Shown one piece after another: positions 45,094 to 56,460 of a stretch of 64,000 nt of DNA. Source of the DNA: Catonia carolina (lineage: Eukaryota; Arthropoda; Insecta; Hemiptera; Achilidae); the NCBI GenBank assembly GCA_035578175.1, contig JAQMRL010000003.1, positions 53,800,672 through 53,864,671 of the forward strand, in the 5' to 3' direction. A program made the translations under genes and the position numbers. The notes under the pieces are model-generated. The model saw only the letters and a program-made list of their open reading frames with translations. It did not search any database and had not been told where the DNA came from. Every line of letters begins with the position of its first letter. The first letter of the stretch is position 1.

Positions 45094-46329
45094 TAATTTA
45101 CAACAATGTAAAAAATAAAGTTTGCCTTAAACTAACCGACGCGACATCAAACCTAAAGGGCCAATAAATATTATTTTTTATACATTTTAGTTGTATTTTA
45201 AAAATTAAAGCAGGCCTATTATAGAAAGCGCGAACAATGCTGTAATTGAGGCTTTTAAAAAAGGGTAGCGAAATCGTTTAAAACGAAAATAGATTTAATT
45301 AAAATGAACTGTTCATCCTATTATTACAACTAGATCTTTATGAACCCAATAACTATTATCTAGTTTCTTTGTATACATAGTCAATAGCAATATCATTTAC
45401 ATCATCTTGGGCTAAATTTCATAACACAAACTAAACTAAGTTTGACTGGTATTGTACATACAAAACAATGTATTATTTAGTTGTTCCTATTTTTGTGTTC
45501 ACGTGAATCACTAATAATTATTAAACAACGTAATAATGTCAAGGAAATATGTAAATTAAACTTTAAAACCGTTAGACTGCATTTGAATGCTTAATTTCAA
45601 CCATTTCTAGATTTAACATAACCAGAAAATGTTATAAATCAAAATTTAGTTTATTACCTTAAGCTTCCTTTATTGCAATAATTTATGAAGTGTTATCTTA
45701 TGAGTTATTAGCAAATTATTATCTATCTATGATAATTTGTGGTGAATTTCCTCTTGTTTATGCTAATAACATTATAATAAAGAATAAAATGCAATCACTC
45801 TGACTGTGGGTTAACACGAAAACTACCAAATGAATATTTATGGTATATGAACAATCTAGTAAAATGGTGACCATCCTTGTAAGGAATAAAATAAAAAGTT
45901 TTTAATAGAGCTGTTATTGATCAGTCAGTTCTATACTTGTTAACTTTTTAGAAAGGATAATATTGAAAGTTTATAGCTCTTGTAATATCTAGCAGATAAA
46001 TTATTGATGTTATATGAGATAATGATCGGTTTGGTTTGTAGTTTTTTTTCTCATTTCTCGTCTCTTTTTTTTAGTATTGAGTTTGAAATTTTAATGTGTT
46101 TCTCACTATTCTTTATTGGCTATTCATGTTATCACCCTACTTATTCGTGTGAACAAAAATACAAAATGAACTTACCATATTACTGTATATACATTTACAA
46201 GAAAAATCATTTGTAATTTTCTTATAATAACATAAATCGTAAAACATTTATTTATATTACTGCTACTACATTATATAAAGTAATAAAGGTGTGTACTATT
46301 AAGAATGTTTTGTTCTTTCTTTATTACTA
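45094..46329. other. AT-rich sequence, nothing recognised
   Basis: An open frame at 46004-46216 is Phe/Cys/Ile-rich from T-rich codons and lacks motifs. Confidence 0.4.
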
Positions 46330-46330
46330 C

Positions 46331-46600
46331 TTTCTCTTGCCTAAATGAATATACGAGTTTATGAAGGAAAGTATTTTTTCATGTCGATTTTTCGAAATAG
46401 TTTTCACCGGATCTACACGTTTTCAGACCCCCTGAACCCAAAAAAATATATTTTTAGCGATTGGTCTGTGTGTGCGCGCGTGCGTGTGTGCGTGAACAAA
46501 ATATCTCAAGAACGGACCATCGTACGAACTTGAAACTTAAAACTTAAATACTACTACTAAAACTTAGATATCACTACCGGACCTATTTTAATAAAATCAA
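46331..46600 (+). mobile_element. Family D (DINE-1/Helitron-like), 5' part
   Basis: Starts (a)ctttctcttgcctaaatg like 29681, with the same ttttcagaccccctgaaccc and a short (TG/CG)n in place of the long TG run, then atatctcaagaacgg. It breaks off near 46600. Confidence 0.7.
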
Positions 46601-47164
46601 TAATTTATTTCGTCTCATATATCTTAAGGGAAAATTTTCTTATCAGACCACTCTAAAAGTACTTGAAAAAACCTACAACGTAAAAATTAACTTGGCTAGA
46701 GAAAATAACATGGAGTTAAGGTTGTTAAGGTAGTGGCAATATGCCAGATATAATATAGTTTAAACATGTGAAACATAGGCCAACAAAAATGCGATATAAA
46801 CCTACTTCCCCAAACAACCAACCCTTCTTATTCCTCCCCTATCAAGCAATACAAAATGCGACTACTGGGAACGTAATGCACAGTACTTAGTTATCATATG
46901 AACACAGAGAGATTTCTGAAAACTAGGACACTGGAGTAGTTATTTTTCTGTTGAATCACGAATTAGATAAAATATTCCAATTTGTATGAGTAAATAGGCT
47001 TGTACTTTATGACCGTAATATAAATTACGTTGTAAAATACTTGAAAATTTATGCATTTTTAAATAAAATCGATTTACATAACCATAACTGTAATGGTTGT
47101 AATAATCTTTAAAGTTCCTGTAATGATATCAATAAAAAGGTGAAGCCCGCAGAATATGTAATAC

Positions 47165-47641
47165 TATAATACAAATCTAGTGTGAAACACACTCACAAGT
47201 TTTTCTTGCCAATGCAAATAATGAACAATATAACCTAATATTAGTAACAAAATATTAGAAATAAACAAAAAAATTAATCACAAAAATATAATCTCATTTT
47301 AATCATGAGGGAATGATACAAAATTAACCTCAGTTTAGCTTAATAATACGATAAACCACTCTTTGACGCTAAACTAGGCTCTGTAAAAATGCTTAAGCAA
47401 AAGTAGTAGATCTTTTAATTTCCTATAAATTTAATTATATGCATTTTTGTCGTAAAATGCATACTAAGGCCGAAATCTTTAAAAAAAATCCATATTTTAC
47501 AGATTTTCATGAAAAAAAAACAGAAAATCGCTAATTACCGCTAAATTAAGCGTTATCCAAAAAAATGTTTGGAATTAAAGTTGTAGATTTTTACAATTTC
47601 TACAATTTTTATTATATACACTGTTGCGCTAAAATGCATAA
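47165..47641 (-). mobile_element. Family D, 3' part, interrupted by a P2 MITE
   Basis: On the minus strand it ends ggcaagaaaaacttgtgagt, gtgtttcacactag, the hairpin end of family D, here with a CTAG terminus as in canonical Helitrons. The other end stops at 47641, exactly where the P2 copy begins, so the MITE probably landed in it. Confidence 0.7.
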
Positions 47642-48198
47642 TAATCCTTTATAGGGCAGTACTACGGAGAAAAATATGTATGTTGTAAAATTAAAAAATT
47701 TGCTTTACAGGGACTTGAAAAATGTATTTCTAGTGCCAGAACAGTAAGATATTTCTTTCTTTTAATGTTAAGTCCTGGTAAGTATACTTATCAAGGAACG
47801 TTAATTGAAATCGTAATCACATAACGTTTAGTGGTAAGAATGCTTATTATAACAACTTGTATATATAAAAAAAATGTGTAGAATAACTTATCTTAACTTT
47901 ATGTTGGCATGAATGCTTGCTTTCCCGTAAACAACTTGAATTTTCTAAGCACTGTACAAAATAAAGAACAAAACAACACGGTAGAGTAAAGCTGGTATGA
48001 ATCTTTACCACATTCGTACAACTCAGGAAGAAAATGGTCGCTGCGCGCTAATTTCATTAATGTGGATAGCCTACTTACCAGAAAACAGCTATAACACCAT
48101 AAAATGCCAATAAGGTTCAACTGCATAGCTTATTCTTAAATAAACTCGACCTTTTTGCAAGTGGTAAGTATACTTACCAAAGATCTATAAAGGGTTAA
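47642..48198. mobile_element. TTAA-type MITE family P2, second copy
   Basis: Same sequence and order as 43059-43632, including subterminal gtaagtatactta motifs near 47780 and 48163. The right end gggttaa is intact (TTAA 48195-48198). The left end is mutated (taatcc in place of ttaaccc). Confidence 0.8.
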
Positions 48199-48202
48199 GG
48201 CA

Positions 48203-48560
48203 AGTTCTTTGTACCTAGATCACGGGCTAGTTGGTTTAGATGGTCATCTACTCTTTCGTGAAATGTACTATACAAGGACGCGGTTAGCTCATTTACTGTC
48301 GGAATTTTGAAGTCGTCGTTGAGGGTTTTATTGCTTACATAAAAAAAGCGCAAGAAGCAAGTCTTAAGAATTTTGATTGAAAGGCCTGGATCGACTTTAA
48401 GTTACTCTCTGCCGCTACTCCAAAGAGCTGGACACAGTAAGTCCAGATTGGTCTTAAAGTGTATAAAAAAAGTATATTAAAATCTTGAAGCGGAGGTTCA
48501 ACCTTGATCGAGGGTTAATTAAGCAGAAAAAAAGCTTTTGAAATTAAATTACTTAATGTT
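48203..48560 (-). pseudogene. Jockey-like RT thumb/C-terminal fragment
   Basis: On the minus strand: FINPRIKVEPPLQDFNILFL, RPIWTYCVQLFGVAAESN, QAFQSKFLRLASCAFF, then a frameshifted tail to about 48203. Closest in layout to 38600-39112, without the CTTAAG expansion. Confidence 0.7.
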
Positions 48561-49139
48561 AGAATATACATTCTGAGGATTATATCTGAATCTCTTTGAA
48601 AAATTATAGATATAACTGTCAGAACTTAAGAAAACGTTTTTCTACCCACCCGCTAGTGGGAGGTAATCGGCTTTTAATATCTTGTCATTGTTATGTCATT
48701 CATGTTTTAACACTTTGCTTATCGTAAAATACCGCAACTTATAAATTAAATTTAAATTAATAAACAATAATGTTTACACGCTGGTATAGAATTATTAACC
48801 CCTCCATTAAAAAATCATGAATGGAAAGTATGCCTGCAGAAGAAAAAATGTGGCTGTCAAAACAAAACGATCAATTAATTTTTATCATTCCTGATAGTTC
48901 GACTAATATGAAAGTAATTTATGAACGATTGATAAAAGGATTAATTTGTTTTTAAATAGCATTGTATTTAAGTATTTAAATAGCACTGTACACGTGCACA
49001 ATCTCTAGATTTGAACACTTTTATCTACTTGACATGGCATGGAAAGAGGCTTCCATTGAAGGACTTCCCAGATTTTAATTTTAATTGATGAAAAAACTTT
49101 TTGTTTTTGTGAGATCTGAATAAAATTATAATAAATCTG

Positions 49140-49610
49140 CTTAAGTAAAAGGTCTCTACTCTATGACTTTAGAAGTCATCGTGTGTTTGAAAACTGTACC
49201 ACTGCTAAATTTTTAACGATTTCGTTCGGTTGTCTGAAATGTTTAAAATATTTGTGTATATTATTCTTGAGTGTGTATTTTATTGATATTATTAATTGCT
49301 GTTGTTCCAAATACCTAAATTATCTGAATTAGATATAGCACTGAATTTGCAGCAATACTTTTGTCTTTTTGGAAGATATGATACATAATTCACAAAACGG
49401 TGGAGTTGTTTTAGTCTGTTAGTGAGTAGTAATCATTTGTTTTTAATGTGAGTGCTCCACGAAAGTTTCTGGTCAAGGCAAAATCCAAGATATTTTAACT
49501 TTTTTTGAATAATGACTTAACTGTACAGAGTTATTGGTGAGATATTTATGGTCGAAGACTGGAAGTTATATAAACTGATTTCTGTGGATTCACCTGTAAG
49601 TCCACATTTA
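49140..49610 (-). pseudogene. Decayed jockey-like RT fragment
   Basis: On the minus strand: KKVKYLGFCLDQKLSWSTHI, RLKQLHRFV and further thumb remnants, ending near the gaggtctctactct-type block at about 49150. Multiple stops and frame shifts. Confidence 0.6.
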
Positions 49611-49743
49611 TTTTTTTTTGTAATTTTATTTTTTTGTAAAGTTTAATTCTTCTGTAATCAGTTTTTTTAATGTAAATATAAATTTTAATCAACGACGATT
49701 AAAGTTTGAATAATAACGTTCTTAGAATAAAAACACTAAACAT

Positions 49744-49902
49744 ATGACGTGTGTGTTTTTATTTAAGAAAGGACTAAACTCTCAACAAATAAATAAAACT
49801 AAACTTGACTCTGAACTGTGCATTGAAATCTTGAAACATGAAGTAGTTAAAGCTGAAGATGACAATCACAATGATGAAGATGATAATGATACCGATTTTT
49901 AG
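49744..49902 (+). CDS. Small acidic ORF of unknown function (52 aa)
   Basis: ATG at 49744, stop TAG at 49900-49902. N-terminal MTCVFLFKKGLNSQQINKTK, a core LDSELCIEILKHEVV, then an Asp/Asn/Glu run (AEDDNHNDEDDNDTDF). I do not recognise it. The core and the acidic tail recur on the minus strand at 31835-32010, where the start is lost and the C-terminus is longer. Nucleotide similarity extends upstream of the ATG to about 49690, so the shared unit is larger than the ORF. It may be a fragment of a longer protein, from a repeat family or a dispersed host pseudogene. A very acidic, partly disordered peptide is all the sequence shows. Confidence 0.35.
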   Translation: MTCVFLFKKGLNSQQINKTKLDSELCIEILKHEVVKAEDDNHNDEDDNDTDF

Positions 49903-50059
49903 ATGATGATGTAGCTAGTGGAAGTAAAAAAGAAATAATGTGACTGAAATTATTAACAAAATTGTAAAGGTAATTTCAAAGTTTTAAAACCTTTCAATCT
50001 ACGAGTATCTTTGCTGTTGTCGAGGAGGTTGATGCGAAAGGATTTTGTGGTTATTTTAC

Positions 50060-50145
50060 AACTTTTTTAAATGTTTCTCGCTATGTTGTTTAATTTCTTC
50101 TTTTATGAAGGAAGGACAGTTTTAGATTGTTGAGGAATATTTCAT
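50060..50145 (-). pseudogene. Short jockey-like RT fragment
   Basis: Near-match to 9405-9485 (tgtttctcgct, ttaatttcttcttttat, aatatttcatt), part of the post-thumb block. Confidence 0.6.
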
Positions 50146-50339
50146 TGAGATTTAGCAATAAATACAACGTTTATTATCAGTAAAAAGAACTGTTTAAAAG
50201 TTGTTGGACTTTCATCATCATACATCATCAGTTTCTTTGTGACATATTAGGAATAAAATATACAAAGTTTACTTTACTAATCAGAACAACATTTACATCC
50301 GAATAAATAGTTTTTTTGTTTGGCAATAGTCTGTAAATA

Positions 50340-50342
<3 letters not shown>

Positions 50343-50411
<69 letters not shown>

Positions 50412-50429
50412 TACTACTACTATTATTAT
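50343..50429 (+). repeat. (ATT)n microsatellite
   Basis: About 22 ATT units, followed by ACT/ATT variation. Minus-strand frames across it give poly-Asn or poly-Ile and are not genes. Confidence 0.95.
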
Positions 50430-50823
50430 CAGACTGCATGTACCGAGAGTTGGCATCAGAAGGTTCAACGCGGTTCCTGTGAATAGACAATCAGAATTGA
50501 AGCCGGTCGATAGTTGCAGCAAATTGGCAAACCTTATTTTTCATATAGACGTTTGAATGTATAACAGAAAGAAATACTTAGGAAAATTAAAAGACATGTT
50601 AAACAATCACTGATATTTATTTTAAAATTATCTACTAGAAGTTCTACGCATGAAATCCCTCCATTTTCAGTTTTTCTTCACAATTGTTTTAAGGATTTTC
50701 TTTGTCATTTTGTGTGATTTCGTTTTTTATATTTTACCCAAAATACCGTAAATTTTAGAGTTTTTCTCTGCATTTTGGGTTTTCAAGAGATCCAGTTGTA
50801 GATTTTTTCACGTTCTGCCTTCG

Positions 50824-50824
<1 letters not shown>

Positions 50825-50872
<48 letters not shown>
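50825..50872 (+). repeat. (TA)n microsatellite
   Basis: About 23 TA units, uninterrupted. Confidence 0.95.
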
Positions 50873-50875
<3 letters not shown>

Positions 50876-51686
50876 TGTGATCAACGTCAAGGAAACTCCA
50901 CGCGGTGAAGAAAAATAGAAGATACTTTCGCTCGAATAATTTACTGATGAATAAAGCGGTTTTGGTTTTAATTTTTCATGAAAATACCTTATTTTCAATG
51001 AACTAAAACATAAATTGATTAACGTGCACCAATAAATCTTGCATGATTAGTTTTCAATTTCTTTTTAATTTTTAGCCAACATTCAACCTTGAATAACCTT
51101 GTACTTGATTAGAATATAATAGATATAATAAATATTTTACTTGTACTGGTTATGTTAAAAATAGAGTAACTAATATGTAAGTATATACTTTACACAGTTG
51201 TTGGCATTGAAATAGTGAGTGCGTTTTCTACGAAGTTTATTTATATATTGTCAATAATTTTTAGCAAATAATAAAATAGATTTTAATAACTGTCTGATAA
51301 CTTTATTTTGATTGAAACATCTTTAAAAAAAATTATTGATATGGAAATGTGTGTAAGCAATCAAAAAATAATTGGGCACTTACAGAGTACGCATAACAAA
51401 TCACATCAATCTGACAACAAATATTTTTTTAAATTTATTTATTTACATTTTTCAGAAAATTTTTATTGTGAAACCAGTGTCAAATATTATGACATAAGTG
51501 TCAAATTAATACAGAGACGCATGAGCCTCCTTCAATTCTAAAAACTATATTATAAATAGTTTCTGTTTGGCCTTAAATTCTACCGGACGGATTTAAAAAA
51601 TTGTTATATGGTTATAAAGAATACAAATTCGAAGTTCTGCAAAATATCCAAAAATTTAAAATTAGTAAAATTTGTGACAAGATATT
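50873..51686. other. AT-rich sequence, nothing recognised
   Basis: A plus-strand 77-codon frame at 51308-51541 has no motif. Confidence 0.35.
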
Positions 51687-51698
51687 TCGAACTAATTG

Positions 51699-51870
51699 TT
51701 TTTTTTTTTTTTTGGTTTAACGTCCGACTGTTCTGCAATTACTGCTAATGCAGACGGTGAAGGATGAAATGATTTTTTTGTAATATATGAAAATATGCCG
51801 TGCCTGAATGGGATTCGAACCCAAGACCGCATGATGAGAGGCGAGCACGTTACCAAGTACGCCAATACGG
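51699..51870 (-). repeat. Full-length SINE-A with 12-bp target duplication
   Basis: The minus-strand head has A and B boxes, SINE-A body and tail, ending in a 15-nt A-run (T-run on plus). Flanked by tcgaa(c/g)taattg at 51687-51698 and 51871-51882. Removing it leaves family C sequence continuing at 51883. Confidence 0.85.
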
Positions 51871-51882
51871 TCGAAGTAATTG

Positions 51883-51905
51883 TTGTTTAGGCCATCAGTT
51901 GAAAG
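51883..51905 (-). repeat. Family C 3' terminal fragment
   Basis: ttgtttaggccatcagttga is the CAA-tail end of family C read on the plus strand, cut off after about 23 bp. Confidence 0.55.
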
Positions 51906-51919
51906 ATATAAACATATAC

Positions 51920-52104
51920 TACGCCGCATTGGCGTAGTTGGTAACGTGCTCGCCTATCATCATGCTGTCTTGGTTCGAATCCCAATCAGGCACGGCATAT
52001 TTTCATACGTTACAAAAAAATCATTTCATCATTCACAAGTTCAATCCAACGTCGTCGCTAATGATCACAGTTGTTGATGCGACGTTAAATAAGCAAAGAA
52101 AAAA
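51920..52104 (+). repeat. SINE-A head with alternative (SINE-B-like) tail
   Basis: The head gcattggcgtagttggtaac (A box) and B box ggttcgaatcccaa, and the body to catttcatcattcac, are SINE-A. The 3' end (gtcgctaatgatcacagttg, ttgatgcgacgttaaataag) is the tail type of 35801-35972. In inverted orientation to the SINE-A 50 bp upstream. Confidence 0.8.
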
Positions 52105-52109
52105 CATTT

Positions 52110-52495
52110 CAATGCTTATGTTGTTGTATTGGATGCTTAATGGAAAATCCAAATTATCGGCACAAAACAAATTGTTAATTTATAAAACTGTACTTAAACC
52201 TGTGTGGACATATGGGATACAACTCTGGGGCACAGCAAGTCACAGTAACATTGAAATAATTCAACGGTTTCAGTCAAAAATACTTCGAAACATCATGGAC
52301 TCACCTTGGTACATATCCAACACTATATTGCACAGAGACACGAACACTCCCACGGTACACGAAGCTATACAGAAATTTTGCACCAGTTACCAAACAAGAC
52401 TTGAAAATCATCAGAATCCAGAAGCCATCAATCTCCTAGACAACAGTGGAACACACAGAAGACTATGCAGACTACACCCTACAGATTTATTTTAA
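52110..52495 (+). pseudogene. Jockey-like RT family 2, thumb and C-terminus
   Basis: Open frame: MLMLLYWMLNGKSKLSAQNK, LLIYKTVLKPVWTYGIQLWG, SKILRNIMDSPWYISNTILH, TRLENHQNPEAINLLDNSGT, ending HRRLCRLHPTDLF with a stop at 52493-52495. Close to 13537-14299. 5'-truncated at about 52110, right after the SINE tail; a longer open frame starting at 51938 is a chance SINE-RT fusion. The 3' UTR probably runs to the A-run at 52659-52668. Confidence 0.85.
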
Positions 52496-52670
52496 TATGT
52501 GATTGTGTAATTTATTTTACATTCCTGGCAAGATCAATTCAACAAAATGGGAAATTTTATAGAGTAATACCAAGGGGTATTACTTACTCAAGATTTATAC
52601 TTACAACACATCTACTCATTGTTCTATGAGAGCAGATCGTAGATTTACAGTTATTAAAAAAAAAAAGTTG

Positions 52671-53583
52671 TTTATATCGTGTTAACTGTTTGAAACGTTC
52701 TGCAACATTCTCTTTGCAACATTTTAAAAGGTTTGATTAGGGACATATAGTTCCTAATATACTAATTATACAAATAGATTAGCTGTGCACTAATCCATCC
52801 ATGAGAATCTTGTTCTGTAAAATTGAATAAAGTCTTTTGACTTTCAGAGTTTTGACATTTTGTTACTTTTTATAACGACAACAATTCGTACAGTAGTACG
52901 AATCTGAAACTCACAGTAGTGAGGTTAACATGGAGATAGTTGATTTAACATTAGCGTGATACATAGAACTTCTCCCCTTAAAACTCTTCAGGATCCTATG
53001 ATCAAATTTACAATACGAGGAATCATTCCATTCAGGAATTTTTACTTTCAGTTGAATCATAAAAACCGGTTAATATGATTTTAGCGTGCAACATAAAAAA
53101 CTTCATGATCAAAATTAAATTGAAAGATAAAAATTCATAAAAATGTTTTATAATAATACCTTTCGAGACATACCTTACAAAAATTTATTGAATTATAAAT
53201 AACATCGGTTTTAATAATACTGGTAGTTTTTGTCCGGATTTAAACGTTCTAACGTGTAGTGGATAGAACGAATTGTAATAATTTATTTCTTCTGTAAAAC
53301 AACTTGTGATAGAAATCTTAATAAAATTACACAATTAACTAAAAGATAAACGTTTATCTGAATTACAACTAGAGTACAGTGAGAATAGGGTGGTATTATT
53401 ATTTTATATTTATTTCCTTCGACCACTCTTGGTGTTTCATTATTGGTCACGAAATGCAAATGTGACAATCCAATTCTTTACGCCTCTTTTTCTTGTTAAC
53501 TTAATTCCTTCATTCCGTCTTTAACTTTTTTACAATGCGTAATATCTTTTAACATATGAACTCTTTTTTCTGTTTTATATAAA
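52671..53583. other. AT-rich sequence, nothing recognised
   Basis: No supported feature. Confidence 0.4.
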
Positions 53584-53585
53584 TA

Positions 53586-54399
53586 CCAGGTGTGTAAAAA
53601 ATCTGGAACTGGTTAATTTTTAGTGAAATAGCATATTGTAGCGAAGAATAAGCAATAAAAATCAGTAGAGATACAAAATATGTACTTTCTAACTAACCGA
53701 AATTTGTGTCCGCCATCTTGGATTCCGTCATATTGTACCTTCTTTTTAAATAGGATTTATGACCATTTTTTCGTCAAAATTTGCAATAATAATTATCGTT
53801 TAATCAACTAACGATTTTTTTTTCTTTTTGGTTTTACGTCCGACTGTTTTGCAAATTGCTGCTAATGCAGACGGTGAAGGATGAAATGAATTTTTTATAA
53901 CGTATGAAAAAATGCCATGCCCGAGTGGGATTCGAACCCAAGACCGCGTGATGAGAGGCGAGCACGTTACCAACATCGCCAACGCGGCCGGCAACTAACG
54001 AGAAGAGATATCATTAAATTGTTACAGAATTGGATTTTGCGTAAGAAAGCAATCTTAATTAATGTATCATTTATGTTTTTCTACTGCAAATATTTAATGT
54101 AGATAGAGGTTGGCGATAGCGGTTTTACCCGATCTGGAAATTTCAACGGCTAGTATCTAAAGAACGGTGAAAGATATCGTTAAAAAAAATTCGCCGTTGT
54201 TTTTCTCTTGAAAGTTTACATCGAAATCATGTGCCGTAATGTCTACCTTCCTATTACAAAAAAGGTAGATCCAAGATGGCAATTTTCGGTACTTAAAAAG
54301 TACAGTTTTTGTATCTCTACTGATTATCATTGCTTATTTATCGCTACAATAAGCTATTTGACTAAAAATTAATAGGTTCCAGACTTTTTACACACCCGG
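53586..54399. mobile_element. Mariner/Tc1-like MITE with long terminal inverted repeats
   Basis: Ends are cc(a/g)ggtgtgtaaaaa and the inverted copy. The arms extend about 130 bp (53586-53720 and 54266-54399), with shared blocks tagcaatt-like aataagcaat and atcagtagagatacaaaa and gccatcttggat. Flanked by TA on both sides (53584-53585, 54400-54401), the target of Tc1/mariner elements. Without the nested SINE it is about 630 bp. No transposase is encoded. Confidence 0.8.
53815..53991 (-). repeat. SINE-A nested in the mariner-like MITE
   Basis: Full length on the minus strand (gccggccgcgttggcg head, A and B boxes, body, tail, A-rich end). The 10-bp target duplication caactaacga lies at 53805-53814 and 53992-54001. 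Confidence 0.9.
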
Positions 54400-54623
54400 T
54401 ACGTATTGAAGGATTTACTTCAAGAATGTAGAGAAAAATTATTTCTGCCGATTTATTCATCTGGCCTAATGAGGAAAACAATATTAAACAACTTCAATCT
54501 TCGTTTAATTAGTAAATTTTTTAGAAGTTTAAAACACTTTTTATGATATTGAAAAAATTAGTTTGAAAGAAATTAGAACATTTTCTTGTTTTACTATTGT
54601 CAAGAATGACAAAATAATTTTTC

Positions 54624-54775
54624 TAGCCTCCTCCGTGACGTAGAGGAAAACATACTAGGCTACCAATAGGAAGATCCCTGGTTTGATTACCGGAAAGGTT
54701 TAAAAATTTATTTTAATAAAAACTGCCGATACTGTACAAAAATTCATCAGTAGTTATACGTCAATTGATGACCCA
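54624..54775 (+). repeat. Degenerate SINE-B
   Basis: Head gcctcctccgtgacgtagag, B box tggtttgattaccg, then decayed body and tail. Confidence 0.6.
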
Positions 54776-56069
54776 AGAAATCGCGTGCAATTGTGTGACT
54801 TTACAAATCACAGACAAAATACGTGACTGGAAAACCTGAAGAAATCTAAAATTCTGGATTATAAATTTTGGTCTTGGTATGTTCTAACAGCAACAGATTT
54901 ATTTATAGGGGCAACTAACAAGTTTTGAATTTCCTTGTTGTACTTTAATATCCGGTATCGGTTAGACTCAAGAAGTCGATAACCTGATTATCACACCATG
55001 TATTTTATTGTAATAAATAACTTTAAAATGTTAATCATTTTATTCTTTTAAATTTACCATACAAATTTTTGTTTTACTAAACTTTAAATAAAATTTATTA
55101 TCGTGTCTGTTTTTAATAATCTAAATTATTATACTATTTCGAAAATGAAAAAGTTTTCTTTCTAGTTGTTGAAGAATTTCTAAACAAAAAATGCATAGAG
55201 AACTACAGATGTTATTGATACATAGATTTAATATAAATTATTAAGTAGTTTTATTTTTATAACGCAAAAGAAGAGTAGTAATTTTTAAAATCTTATCTAA
55301 CCAATACTGGATTAAATGACTGTAGTAAAACCGGATCTTTAACGTAATAATGCTATGTGGTAAGAACATTTTAACTGCGTCTACGCGCTTACTGTCGGTG
55401 GATCTTTTCTTAACAAATGACCGTCCTTGGAAGAAATTTGACCTGTATGTGTACGCACAGTGAAACATGCGGACTTTCACATTCATCCTTAAAAATAGAA
55501 ATGATACCTTATGAGATATGGGCGTTGTAGTATTATTTATGCTATAAGACTGGTTACAATGTTATGGAACATATGTTTCGTTCAATTTTATATAGCTACT
55601 TTACACACGCATTAAAAGTAAATTATTTTTATGTAGGTTATATCCATTTGAAAGTTTAAATATTTTTAGTAATAATTTTTAAGTAGGTTTATTTGCGGAA
55701 TTGTACCACATAATAATATGTTGTTTAATTTAATTACGTTCTTATAATAATATATGAAATAATATTGTTAATTTATAACTACAATTAACTATTTGTTTAA
55801 ACTAAAATTCTTTATGTATTTAACGGTAAAAAATCAACTATTTCCAATTCGAACACACGGATCTCAAATATCAGTAGAAGAATTAACATCAATAAAATTC
55901 AGGGCTTCCAATTAAAATTTCTGAGGATCGCTATGGAACTCCGTTCTTAATCATATGCAATAATTAGTATATATCACGATTTGAAAATATCTCTTGTAAA
56001 GGCGTTGCTTATCACATGATCCACCAATATATACGACTGAAGCATTTAAAAATAGAAGATGTAAAAGAC
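54776..56069. other. AT-rich sequence, nothing recognised
   Basis: A minus-strand 81-codon frame at 55241-55486 (MNVKVRMFHCAYTYRSNFFQ...) has no recognisable motif or relative. Confidence 0.35.
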
Positions 56070-56460
56070 TCTATGTTGTTTAGTTCATCAGCCGAAAGGC
56101 TAGTTTGAACCAGTAGAGGTTTTACTCAATAAATCGAGAACTGTGGTGGCTTACCATTGCCTTCCTCACTGAGTAGAAAAGTATGCTTATCAGCAAGCCC
56201 TCTGAAAAGCACATATTTTCCGCCCTGTTAATGATAAATTCACTTCATTAATCACAGGGTTTGGATGAATAATGAAATTTATTACTTTCAGAGGAGATAA
56301 CTCTGATTAATGTCTTCTACACCTCTATCTCTTCTGTTCTTAAATGATTCAGTTATTTAATTAGTTGACCATGTGATAAGAAACAGAACTATCTTTTTTA
56401 GCCCTGCAACTATCTGATTGAGTGTAAATAATTTGACACTCCACCTGTCCGTTATGGGCA
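56070..56460 (-). repeat. Family C, short form, left arm of inverted pair
   Basis: Standard family C body from tgttgtttagttcatcagcc to cacctgtccgttatgggc. Joined to a plus-strand partial copy at about 56461. Confidence 0.75.

Noticed and set aside
50277..50522. Poly-Ile and poly-Asn ORFs on the minus strand
   Set aside because: Both are translations of the (ATT)n microsatellite in different frames.
50783..50998. ORF with Tyr-Ile repeats
   Set aside because: Translation of the (TA)n microsatellite.
51938..52495. 185-codon ORF as one gene
   Set aside because: Chance in-frame join of a SINE and a 5'-truncated jockey RT. Only the part after about 52110 is RT.
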